Shown piece after piece: positions 51,029 through 60,190 of a stretch of DNA of 64,000 bases. Origin of the DNA: Bacillota bacterium (GTDB lineage: Bacteria; Bacillota_I; Bacilli_A; RFN20; CAG-826); NCBI GenBank assembly GCA_030834445.1, contig JAURFC010000003.1, forward strand, positions 1 to 64,000. Reading direction: 5' to 3'. Made by a program: the position numbers and the translations under genes. How positions within the stretch are numbered: position 1 is the first letter of the stretch; each line of letters begins with the position of its first letter. The notes under the pieces are model-generated. The model was not told where the DNA came from and searched no databases. It saw nothing but the letters and a program-made list of their open reading frames with translations.

Positions 51029-51427
51029 ATGAAAGCCAACAAAGCGCTTTACAAGAAAATTTATGCGGGATTAACCGATTCCGTCTTTAAATATGTGACC
51101 GCGGATAATCTTTCAGAAAGTCTTGGTATTTATCCGGAAATCATCGCGATGGCGATGGCGAAATTTAATCCGCTTATTCGCATGGATACCGAAGCGAATC
51201 TCATGACCTTATTGCCCGATTTAGAAGCGTATTTATTTCCGAAAAAAACCCCCGAAAAACCTGGGGATGCTCTTCCGGAAAAACCCAAATTCAAATCGTT
51301 TTCCGACTTTGTGTATACAAAAATGACGGTCGGTGGGCTTGTGGATAAAGCGATCCAACTCTCCGAAGACGATTTAAAAACGGCGATATTATTACTTGAA
51401 GTGGAACTTCAACGTCGAAAAAAATAA
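51029..51427 (+). CDS. Hypothetical protein (~132 aa; start uncertain, ORF track starts at 50993)
   Basis: Intact ORF between two tRNAs; no recognised domain. Confidence 0.5.
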   Translation: MKANKALYKKIYAGLTDSVFKYVTADNLSESLGIYPEIIAMAMAKFNPLIRMDTEANLMTLLPDLEAYLFPKKTPEKPGDALPEKPKFKSFSDFVYTKMTVGGLVDKAIQLSEDDLKTAILLLEVELQRRKK

Positions 51428-51431
51428 AAAA

Positions 51432-51508
51432 TGGTCGGAACGATGAGATTCGAACTCACGACCTCTACCACCCCAAGGTAGCGCACTACCAAGCTGTGCT
51501 ACGTCCCG
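51432..51508 (-). tRNA. tRNA-Pro (anticodon TGG), CCA encoded
   Basis: Reverse complement CGGGACG...CTACCTTGGGGTGGTAG...GAGTTCGAATCTC...CGTTCCGACCA cloverleaf. Confidence 0.95.
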
Positions 51509-51517
51509 TCCATAAAG

Positions 51518-51546
51518 ATTGTAGATGAAAAAGAAACGACTTGCAA
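51518..51546 (-). promoter_or_regulatory. tRNA-Pro promoter
   Basis: Minus strand TTGCAA - 17 nt - TACAAT. Confidence 0.65.
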
Positions 51547-51610
51547 CGATGATTCAACGATACGGTGAAAAAAATCAACGTGAAATCGGTCTTTAAGAAT
51601 AGGAGGACGT

Positions 51611-52117
51611 ATGGGAACCGTGCAACGCCTTGACCCAGCGCAATTCCTCCGTTTTAAAAAACGAGATCACGCGATTTTTGATGTTGTGTATGCGAGGTAT
51701 CATCGCGTATGTTATGTCGTGATTTACTCGATTTTAAAACATCATGAGACGAGTGAAGATGTTTTGCAAGACGTATTTTTAAAGGCCTATGACAAAGCGC
51801 CCACATGTCAGCATCAAGATTCGCTCCAAGCCTGGCTCGTCTTAATTGCAAAAAACACGGCCTTAAATGTCCTTGCTAAACAAAAAGAACTCGCCTGGCA
51901 AGATGCCTACGATGACTATGTGACAAGTTTAGAAAAACCAGATATGTTTCAAACCTGGCATAAACAACTCAGTGATCAAGAAAATTTACTCCTCGCCTAT
52001 CGTTTGGTGTATGACCTTGGTTTTGAAACCATTGCCGCCCTCTTAAATCTCTCGGTATCGGCCGTCCATAAACGGTATCAAAGTATTTTAGAAAAAATAA
52101 AGGAGGACTATCGATGA
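51611..52117 (+). CDS. ECF-type sigma-70 family factor
   Basis: FDVVYARYHRVCYVVIYSILKHHETSEDVLQDVFLKAYDK (region 2); LGFETIAALLNLSVSAVHKRYQSILEKIKE (region 4). Confidence 0.88.
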   Translation: MGTVQRLDPAQFLRFKKRDHAIFDVVYARYHRVCYVVIYSILKHHETSEDVLQDVFLKAYDKAPTCQHQDSLQAWLVLIAKNTALNVLAKQKELAWQDAYDDYVTSLEKPDMFQTWHKQLSDQENLLLAYRLVYDLGFETIAALLNLSVSAVHKRYQSILEKIKEDYR

Positions 52118-53523
52118 ACAATATACGAACCCCACTGGAAGATAAGATTGCGCAATCGGGACAAGCGTATTTTCGTTCGTTTCATCGTTCTCTGGCACAA
52201 CCCACGTGGCCAAGACGTCAACCGTTCTTGCAACGCCCTTGGGTGATGACAAGTGTTTTATCCTCCTTGTTCTCGGTATTGATTGTCGCCTTAACCTTGA
52301 ATGCGACCGCACCGAATAATGGCATGGAACAAACGTTTGGACGCTTAACGGCCTTAAACACGGTCGATTATCCTTCGTGGAATGCCGTCACGGATCGAAG
52401 TCAAGAAGCTTCATTAGCTGCACCTTTAATTCCCTTTTTAGCCCAGGCGTTTCCCGCGATGGATCAGCAGGACAATCTTGTGTATTCTCCCCTATCAAGT
52501 TATGTGACGATGGCCATGCTTTATGAAGCAAGTCAAGGAACGACCCGAACGGAACTTCAAAACTTACTTGGGATGCCTAGTGACGATGCCCTGCATGAAG
52601 CGATTTATGAGGGCTTTCAACAAACGTATCGACAAGTTATCAATAAAACCCAACCCCTGGTTCAATCCCGTCTGGCGAATGGAATCTTTGTTCGTGATTC
52701 CTTTCCGATTGTTCCCGCTTTCCCCCAACGTTTAGCAGAAACGTATTTTGCAGAAGTGTTTCATTCTGATTTTAGTGAAGATGATCAAGCCGCCATTGCT
52801 AATTGGATCAATGACAAAACGAATGATTTTTTAGACGTGAAACCCGATGATTTATCGATTCAAGCCTCCACACAATGGCTTTTGTATAATACGTTTTATC
52901 TTCGAGCAAACTGGTTAACACCCTACGAAGAGGCAGAGCATTATGCATCACTTTTTACGGCGGATAACGGAGACACCATGCCTGTGATGATGATGCCAAA
53001 AACCTTACGCAACACCAAAGTTTATCAGGATGAAACAATGACCATCGTCCAAGATCAAGCGTATGGCGATTACCAATTTCATTTCATCCTCCCTTCCGAA
53101 TCATCCTCCGTCGATGCCTTATTAGCCGATGACGCTTTCTTATCGTTTTTAACGAACCAAAACGAACTTATGGAAGCACAGGATGTTCGTCTCCATATTC
53201 CTGCCTTTTCGATTCAAAATAAATTGAATTTAAAAACGTGGTATCACGATAGGGTTCCTTCACTTTTTACCGCGGGCATTGCCGATTTATCGCGTGCAGG
53301 TGACGATTTATATGTCCAGTCTCTAACGCAGGATGCCCGTATTGATGTGTTTGCCGAAGGCTTTGAAGCGGCGGCGGTGACGGAAGCGGATGTCGGAACA
53401 ACATCGATGCCAGTTCCGCCGAATCTTGAAATTATTATTGATCGATCGTTTGCGTTTTACGTTACCACAGCATCCGGCATTATCACGTTCTTTGGTGTCG
53501 TTCATCAACCCGAGCAGGCATAA
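52114..53523 (+). CDS. Membrane-anchored serpin (cytoplasmic tail + TM + serpin domain)
   Basis: N-terminal tail then TM TSVLSSLFSVLIVALTLNA; NLVYSPLSSYVTMAMLYEASQGTTRTELQNLLG; hinge EGFEAAAVTE; C-terminal IDRSFAFYVTTASGIITFFGVVHQP; ATGA overlap with sigma. Confidence 0.88.
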   Translation: MNNIRTPLEDKIAQSGQAYFRSFHRSLAQPTWPRRQPFLQRPWVMTSVLSSLFSVLIVALTLNATAPNNGMEQTFGRLTALNTVDYPSWNAVTDRSQEASLAAPLIPFLAQAFPAMDQQDNLVYSPLSSYVTMAMLYEASQGTTRTELQNLLGMPSDDALHEAIYEGFQQTYRQVINKTQPLVQSRLANGIFVRDSFPIVPAFPQRLAETYFAEVFHSDFSEDDQAAIANWINDKTNDFLDVKPDDLSIQASTQWLLYNTFYLRANWLTPYEEAEHYASLFTADNGDTMPVMMMPKTLRNTKVYQDETMTIVQDQAYGDYQFHFILPSESSSVDALLADDAFLSFLTNQNELMEAQDVRLHIPAFSIQNKLNLKTWYHDRVPSLFTAGIADLSRAGDDLYVQSLTQDARIDVFAEGFEAAAVTEADVGTTSMPVPPNLEIIIDRSFAFYVTTASGIITFFGVVHQPEQA

Positions 53524-53581
53524 GGTATCCTACCTCAATCTTGGCAAAATTAGTTTATAATAATAGTTTGAGGTTTTAACT

Positions 53582-56416
53582 ATGGATTTAAAGCATATTG
53601 TTATCAAAGAAGCGCGTGAAAATAACTTAAAAGCGGTCAATTTAACCATTCCCAAAGATAAACTTGTGGTCTTTACCGGCTTATCGGGAAGTGGAAAAAC
53701 CACGCTTGCCTTTGACACGATTTACATGGAAGGACAACGACGTTATGTCGAATCCTTATCGAGCTATGCCCGTCAATTTCTTGGTAATGTGGAAAAACCG
53801 GATGTCGAATCCATTGAAGGTTTATCGCCTGCGATTTCCATTGATCAAAAAACTACCTCCCATAATCCCCGTTCGACCGTGGGAACCGTCACAGAAATTT
53901 ATGACTATCTTCGTCTTTTGTTTGCCCGTGTGGGTGTGCCTTATTGCCCCACGCATCATGAACCGATTGTGGCCTTTTCATCGCCGCAAATGGTGAATGT
54001 TGTTTTACAGCAACCGGAAGGTACAAAAATTCAGATTTTAGCCCCGCTTGTTCAAAACGAAAAAGGCACGCATAAAGTGACCTTGGATAAAATTAAACGT
54101 GCTGGTTTTGAACGGGTTCGTGTGAATGACCAATTTGTACGGATTGATGAAGTCGGCGAATTAGAAAAAAATAAAAAACATACGATTGCGATTGTCATTG
54201 ATCGTTTGGTTATGAAACCCGATATTCGGTCTCGCTTATACGATGCGATTGAACTTGCGCTTGATTGGTCTAAAGGCTACATGATTGCGCATATTGAGGG
54301 TGTGGATCATTTATTTTCTTCCCATCACGCCTGTAAGCATTGTGGCTTTTCCGTTCCTAAACTCGAACCCCGTTTATTTAGTTTCAATGCGCCCATTGGC
54401 AGTTGTCCAGATTGCCATGGTTTAGGGATTAAACGGGAAGTGGATGTTACCCGACTGATTCCGGATCCAACCTTATCGATTCAAGAAGGGGCGATTCAAT
54501 TTTTTAAAAACATGATTGGCACCCCGAATCTTTATTGGCAAGAATTTAAAATGCTCTGTCAACTTTATGACATACCTTTACAAAAACCGTATTACCTTCT
54601 CACCGATGCTCAAAAGAAAGTAATTTTAGAAGGCTCCACCAAAATCCATCAATATCAACTCAAATCCTCCAGTGGCAATGTGATCAACCGCTTTGATCGT
54701 ATTGAAGGCATCAAAGCCAAACTCGAACGGCTTTATCATGAAACCCAGTCGGAAATGATGCGGGAATTTTATGAACGGTATTTTACCGATCGGACGTGTA
54801 CGACGTGCCATGGTGCACGCCTCAATGAGAAAGTGCTCAGTGTCAAAGTGGGACAAAAAAATATTTATGAAGTCACGTTATGTTCCGTCGTGGAACTCAA
54901 TCAATGGTTAGAGGGGTTATCCGATCAAATGAGTGAATCGGAAAAAACAATTGCCCGTTTGGTCTTAAAAGAAATTAGTTCTCGGGCGGGGTTTTTAGAA
55001 AACGTCGGGTTGGATTATTTAACGCTCGCCCGTACCGCGATGACCTTATCCGGAGGGGAGGCGCAACGCATTCGCTTAGCGACGCAAATTGGATCGCGAT
55101 TAACCGGCGTGCTATATGTCCTTGATGAACCTTCCATTGGGTTACATCAACGCGATAACCGACGGTTACTCAACACATTAAAAGCGATGCGGGATTTAGG
55201 CAATACACTCATCGTCGTGGAACATGATGAAGAAACGATGCGTGAAGCCGATTATATCGTCGACATTGGTCCGGGTGCAGGGATGCATGGGGGCGAAGTC
55301 ATCGCCCAAGGGTCCGTAGAAGACTTAATGGCAGAACCGCGTTCCATTACCGGTGATTATCTTTCCGGTCGTAAATCGATTCCGGTTCCGAATAAACGAA
55401 AAAAAGGCAATGGCAAGGTCATTGAAATTGTCGGTGCGAAAGAAAATAACCTTAAAAAAGTGAATGTCAAAATTCCTTTAGGCGAACTCGTGGTCGTCAC
55501 GGGTGTCTCTGGCTCGGGGAAATCGACCTTAATTAACGATATTTTATATCAAGCAATTTTAAAAACCTTACAACGTGCGGATGTCACCCCGGGGGCCCAT
55601 CAAACGATCAAAGGCTTAGACTATTTGGATAAGTGCATTAATATTTCCCAAGATCCGATTGGCAGAACCCCACGCAGTAATCCTGCTACGTATACGAAAG
55701 TGTTTGATGAAATTCGCGATTTATTCGCCGATACGATTGAAGCGCGAAGTCGAGGTTTTGATAAAGGTCGCTTTTCTTTTAACGTTCCGGGAGGACGATG
55801 TGAAGTATGCCAAGGCGATGGGGTTAAGCGCATTCCGATGAATTTTTTGCCGGACGTCTATGTTAAATGTGAAGCATGTGAAGGTAAACGTTATAACGAA
55901 GAAACGTTAGCCTGCACGTATAAAGACAAAAATATTCATGATGTCTTAGAAATGACGGCAGAAGATGCCCTCGTGTTTTTTGAAAATCGCACAAGCATTG
56001 CTCGCCGTTTACGCACGTTATGTGATGTGGGTTTGGGGTATATGAAACTCGGCCAATCGGCAACAACCTTATCAGGTGGGGAAGCTCAACGCGTCAAACT
56101 CGCGTTTGAACTTCAAAAACGGGCGACAGGAAAAACGCTTTATATTTTGGATGAACCGACCACCGGTTTACATGTGGATGATGTGGCCCGCCTTGTTCGT
56201 GTCTTACAAACGATCGTTGATCAAGGCGATTCAGTGCTCGTGATTGAACATAATTTGGATGTGATTAAAGTGGCAGATTACGTGATTGATCTTGGTCCCG
56301 AAGGGGGCGACCGTGGTGGACAGATTGTGGCAACGGGAACGCCTGAAGAAGTGAGTAAGGTGGCGAAGTCCTATACGGGTCAATACTTAAAGTCATATCT
56401 TGGTCATAAAGGGTAG
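53582..56416 (+). CDS. uvrA: Excinuclease ABC subunit A
   Basis: FTGLSGSGKTTLAFDTIYMEGQRRYVESLSSYARQFLG; LSGGEAQRIRLATQIGS; GVSGSGKSTLINDIL. Confidence 0.98.
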   Translation: MDLKHIVIKEARENNLKAVNLTIPKDKLVVFTGLSGSGKTTLAFDTIYMEGQRRYVESLSSYARQFLGNVEKPDVESIEGLSPAISIDQKTTSHNPRSTVGTVTEIYDYLRLLFARVGVPYCPTHHEPIVAFSSPQMVNVVLQQPEGTKIQILAPLVQNEKGTHKVTLDKIKRAGFERVRVNDQFVRIDEVGELEKNKKHTIAIVIDRLVMKPDIRSRLYDAIELALDWSKGYMIAHIEGVDHLFSSHHACKHCGFSVPKLEPRLFSFNAPIGSCPDCHGLGIKREVDVTRLIPDPTLSIQEGAIQFFKNMIGTPNLYWQEFKMLCQLYDIPLQKPYYLLTDAQKKVILEGSTKIHQYQLKSSSGNVINRFDRIEGIKAKLERLYHETQSEMMREFYERYFTDRTCTTCHGARLNEKVLSVKVGQKNIYEVTLCSVVELNQWLEGLSDQMSESEKTIARLVLKEISSRAGFLENVGLDYLTLARTAMTLSGGEAQRIRLATQIGSRLTGVLYVLDEPSIGLHQRDNRRLLNTLKAMRDLGNTLIVVEHDEETMREADYIVDIGPGAGMHGGEVIAQGSVEDLMAEPRSITGDYLSGRKSIPVPNKRKKGNGKVIEIVGAKENNLKKVNVKIPLGELVVVTGVSGSGKSTLINDILYQAILKTLQRADVTPGAHQTIKGLDYLDKCINISQDPIGRTPRSNPATYTKVFDEIRDLFADTIEARSRGFDKGRFSFNVPGGRCEVCQGDGVKRIPMNFLPDVYVKCEACEGKRYNEETLACTYKDKNIHDVLEMTAEDALVFFENRTSIARRLRTLCDVGLGYMKLGQSATTLSGGEAQRVKLAFELQKRATGKTLYILDEPTTGLHVDDVARLVRVLQTIVDQGDSVLVIEHNLDVIKVADYVIDLGPEGGDRGGQIVATGTPEEVSKVAKSYTGQYLKSYLGHKG

Positions 56417-56458
56417 ATACATTCCCTTAAGTCCGTTAAAATAACCTAGAGGTAACTT

Positions 56459-57685
56459 ATGGATATTACGACATTAGCGTTTTTATTTCTTGGGGGTGCA
56501 GGCGTCGGATTTGGAATCTATCGCTTTGTCAAATCGTTAAATCACTTTTATGCCCTGCCTTTAACCAAACAAACTCCTTATCAAACACTCGGTCTTAATC
56601 ATTTCTTTTATATTTTCTTAGCAGCAGTTGGGCTAGGGGTCATGAGTTTTGCTCTCGTTCAAGACGGTACCGAAGGGGATACGATGATGGCGTTTGCCAA
56701 TCCTTTTTTACTCCTATTATCTGGTCTATGGTTATGGACGGCCATTCGCTTAAAAGGAAAAAAAGATATTTCTGATCAATTCCATCCCTTACTGTCTTCC
56801 ACGATTATTTTACTCATTGTACCCACGGCAGTTTTCTTTTACTTAACGTTAGAAAGTATTGAACCGATTTTTACGTATCCGTTACCGAAAGGTATTCCTT
56901 TTGAATCACCGTTGGTGACGTTTTACGCCATCTTTATTTTAACGGGGGCGATTATTGCCTATCAATTGAGTGAATACGAATTCGTCAAACGTGGGAAGAA
57001 AAAAGGATTTGTCGAAGATGTCTTTGTCATTGCCTTTCCTGCCGGTATTTTAGGGGCACGTCTTTGGTATGTGTGGGGACAATGGGATTTAGAATTTGCC
57101 GGAGAACCCTTATGGAAAATCTTTGCCGTCTGGGAAGGCGGACTTGCGATTATGGGAGGTGCCTTAGGTGGCGCACTCGTTGGAATTCTGTATGTCCTTT
57201 TGAAGCGTAAAGACATTCACATTATTCAGGCTGTCGACTGGGCGATTCCCACGATTTTAGTCGCCCAAGCGATTGGTCGCTGGGGCAATTTCTTTAATCA
57301 AGAAGTGTATGGCGCCGTGGCCGATGTTAATCAATGGTTATGGTTACCGACATTTATACGTGAACAAATGACGATTTTTGGGGAGTTCCGTACCCCCTTA
57401 TTTTTGATTGAATCGTTCATTAACTTGACCGGATTCTTCGTGTTGAAATTCGGCATGGGTGTTGGCCTGTCAAAATGGATTAAACAAGGGGATATCGCTT
57501 TAGGGTATCTTGTTTGGTATGGATTAACCCGCGGCATCATGGAACCCCTTCGTGATCCAACCTACAATATGGGCAACCAAGGGCAATGGAGTGTGATTTG
57601 GGGCTGGGTGTTTTTTGCCGTCGGGATCATCGCCATCCTTGCCAACCACCTCCTCCAAGACCAATGGAAAAAACGTCATGTATAA
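56459..57685 (+). CDS. lgt: Prolipoprotein diacylglyceryl transferase with ~140-aa hydrophobic N-terminal extension
   Basis: FPAGILGARLWYVW; IFAVWEGGLAIMGGALGG; QAIGRWGNFFNQEVYG. Confidence 0.9.
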   Translation: MDITTLAFLFLGGAGVGFGIYRFVKSLNHFYALPLTKQTPYQTLGLNHFFYIFLAAVGLGVMSFALVQDGTEGDTMMAFANPFLLLLSGLWLWTAIRLKGKKDISDQFHPLLSSTIILLIVPTAVFFYLTLESIEPIFTYPLPKGIPFESPLVTFYAIFILTGAIIAYQLSEYEFVKRGKKKGFVEDVFVIAFPAGILGARLWYVWGQWDLEFAGEPLWKIFAVWEGGLAIMGGALGGALVGILYVLLKRKDIHIIQAVDWAIPTILVAQAIGRWGNFFNQEVYGAVADVNQWLWLPTFIREQMTIFGEFRTPLFLIESFINLTGFFVLKFGMGVGLSKWIKQGDIALGYLVWYGLTRGIMEPLRDPTYNMGNQGQWSVIWGWVFFAVGIIAILANHLLQDQWKKRHV

Positions 57686-58316
57686 AGGTATCTTTTTTGA
57701 TTTAGATGGAACGGTTGCCGATACCGAGCTTGTCGTTATTATGACGATGCTTTCGTTTGTGGAAAAATATACCCCTAATCAAAAAGTGACGTTACATCAA
57801 TTACTCAAAATATCGGGACCTCCGATTAAGGATACGCTTCATTCGTATTTTCCTAACGAAGATGTAGAAAAACTCATTCCAGAATTTGCGGAAAAAGCCC
57901 GAGCATTTTACCCGAAATACGCGGTCGCCTTTCCCCATATTCTTTCGGTGATTGATACGTTGAAAAAACAAGGAATTGCCACGGGCATTGTTACAAGTAA
58001 ACTACGACGAAACGCCTTATTAACGTTAGACGTCATCGGGTTGGGAAACACGTTTGATTGGATCATTACGTTGGATGAAGTCAAAACGCCAAAACCCGAT
58101 CCGGATGGAATCTTACAATGCTTATACCATTTTCATTTAAAACCCGAAGAAGTCCTATTTGTCGGCGATACGATTTATGATTATCATGCGGGCAAAAATG
58201 CCGGTGTGGATACCGCGCTTGTCAGTTGGTCCTTACGGCCGTTTGATGCCTCCATTCAACCGACGTATTGGATTGATGATTACGCCCGTTTTTTTGAAAT
58301 CATTGCGACCAAATAA
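57678..58316 (+). CDS. HAD hydrolase, PpaX-like pyrophosphatase (start corrected)
   Basis: MYKGIFFDLDGTVADTELVV; TGIVTSKLRRNALLTLDVIGL; LFVGDTIYDYHAGKNAGV; downstream of lgt as ppaX is in Bacilli. Confidence 0.82.
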   Translation: MYKGIFFDLDGTVADTELVVIMTMLSFVEKYTPNQKVTLHQLLKISGPPIKDTLHSYFPNEDVEKLIPEFAEKARAFYPKYAVAFPHILSVIDTLKKQGIATGIVTSKLRRNALLTLDVIGLGNTFDWIITLDEVKTPKPDPDGILQCLYHFHLKPEEVLFVGDTIYDYHAGKNAGVDTALVSWSLRPFDASIQPTYWIDDYARFFEIIATK

Positions 58317-58361
58317 AATGGCACGCTTGAATTTATTCTAAATACGTTAAAATAGAGTATC

Positions 58362-59225
58362 ATGCATTCCCGTGATGTCATTTTATTAACTGGTATGTCT
58401 GGGGCGGGTAAAACCACCGCTTTACTTGCCTTTGAAGAGCTCAGATATCGTTGTATTGATAATCCTCCCGCGGATCTTTACACCGAACTTTTTGAACTTG
58501 TACATCATGAAGTCAATGCGATTAAAACCGTCATTAGTGTCAACTTACTGAATGCCAAACGAGCGATTGAAAAAGCCCGTCATATTGAAGGCTTACGCAT
58601 TCATGTTATTTGTTTAGTTGCTTCTTTACCGGATATTTTATCGCGTTATAAACTTACCCGACATTTACATCCCTTACAAGCCGAAGGTTATACGCTTGCC
58701 AAAGCGATTGATACTGATTTAAGTTTGGTCGAAGCCATTCGACCTGATGTGAATGATTTAGTGGACACCACCGGCATGAAGGTGACTTTCTTTAAAGAAA
58801 AATTATTTAGTTTATTCCGTCATACGCCGGAAAAAGTCATGACCGTCTCCTTGGTGAGCTTTGGGTTTAAACATGGTTTGCCGATGGATGCGGATATGGT
58901 GATGGATGTGCGGGTTCTCGATAATCCGTTTCATCATGAAGCCCTGCGTTCTTTATCGGGCTTAGATACCAAGATTATCGACTTTGTCGAACGACAAGCT
59001 ATGTTTCAAACCTTAATCCACCAAGTCCAAAGCAATTTACATGGGTATCTAGACGTCGTGATTCAACAAGGTCGTCATTATTATGAATTCTCTGTCGGGT
59101 GTACCGGGGGCCGTCACCGTTCGGTTGTCTTTGTCGAAACCTTGGCGAAGGCTTTACGAAACGATCCTCGCCTCGATGTGCTTGTTTATCACCGGGATAT
59201 CGATAAGTTCATGAACCAAGAATAA
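58362..59225 (+). CDS. rapZ: RNase adapter RapZ / YvcJ-family nucleotide-binding protein
   Basis: LLTGMSGAGKTTALLAFEELRYRCIDNPPADL; VSFGFKHGLPMDADMVMDVRVLDNPFH; SVGCTGGRHRSVVFVE. Confidence 0.95.
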   Translation: MHSRDVILLTGMSGAGKTTALLAFEELRYRCIDNPPADLYTELFELVHHEVNAIKTVISVNLLNAKRAIEKARHIEGLRIHVICLVASLPDILSRYKLTRHLHPLQAEGYTLAKAIDTDLSLVEAIRPDVNDLVDTTGMKVTFFKEKLFSLFRHTPEKVMTVSLVSFGFKHGLPMDADMVMDVRVLDNPFHHEALRSLSGLDTKIIDFVERQAMFQTLIHQVQSNLHGYLDVVIQQGRHYYEFSVGCTGGRHRSVVFVETLAKALRNDPRLDVLVYHRDIDKFMNQE

Positions 59226-60190
59226 TGAAAGCTGTTCAATCGTTTACGAGTCTTGTTAAAGAAGAACTCACGACGAAACCGTATTCCTTTGACCGAAAAC
59301 GAGCCATGCTCGCGGGTTTCATTAAAAATAATGGACGATTTTCCTGGACGAAAACGACGACGAAGTTAACATTAACCACAACGTATTCTAAAATCGCCAA
59401 TTTTATTTATGCAACGAGTGAAGAACTGTTTCATCTTAAACCCCATTTTGAATATAAAACCGCGACCCGATTTTCTAAAAGTCGGATTTATGAAATAGTT
59501 TTTGATGCGCATGTCGATACGATTTTAGAAGCCATTCATCTTGATTTTGCGTCATCGAGTCGCGATTATTTGGAACAATTTTCGACCCCGGATCTCATTG
59601 CCGGTTATATGACGGGACTCTTTTTAGCCTCAGGTAGCGTCAATCATCCGCAAAGTTCGCATTACCACTTAGAAGTATCCAGCGAAGATGAAGAATGGCT
59701 TCAAGGTGTGATTCGTCTCATGAAAAAAGTCAAAAACCTTGGAGTCGATTTTAAATTAACGTCTCGCAAAAACAAATTTATACTCTATGTAAAACGGTCG
59801 GATCAAATTGCCGATTTTCTTATTTTTCTTGGGGCCACCGAATCCACGCTAGAATTTGAAAACATTCGCGTCGCTCGCGATTTCTCTAATAGTGATAATC
59901 GCCTGCAAATTTGTGAGAATGCCAACATGCGAAAAACCATTGAAGCCGCCCAAAAACAAATTGATGATATTCGCCTGATTGATACGGTCATTGGTTTAAA
60001 AAATTTAGATCATCCTAAACTAGTCACGCTCGCACAATTGCGATTAGAGCATGATTCATCCTCCTTAGATGAACTCTCGGACATGATGAAAACCTATTAT
60101 CCGAATGCGGTGAGTAAAAGTAATTTAAATCATTTATTTCGGGCGATGCATCGCCTTGCAGAAAAACTTCGAGGGCACGCGCATGCTTAG
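59225..60190 (+). CDS. whiA: WhiA family DNA-binding regulator
   Basis: SFTSLVKEELTTKPY start; C-terminal IGLKNLDHPKLVTLAQLRLEHDSSSLDELSDMM...VSKSNLNHLFRAMHRLAEKL. Confidence 0.93.
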   Translation: MKAVQSFTSLVKEELTTKPYSFDRKRAMLAGFIKNNGRFSWTKTTTKLTLTTTYSKIANFIYATSEELFHLKPHFEYKTATRFSKSRIYEIVFDAHVDTILEAIHLDFASSSRDYLEQFSTPDLIAGYMTGLFLASGSVNHPQSSHYHLEVSSEDEEWLQGVIRLMKKVKNLGVDFKLTSRKNKFILYVKRSDQIADFLIFLGATESTLEFENIRVARDFSNSDNRLQICENANMRKTIEAAQKQIDDIRLIDTVIGLKNLDHPKLVTLAQLRLEHDSSSLDELSDMMKTYYPNAVSKSNLNHLFRAMHRLAEKLRGHAHA

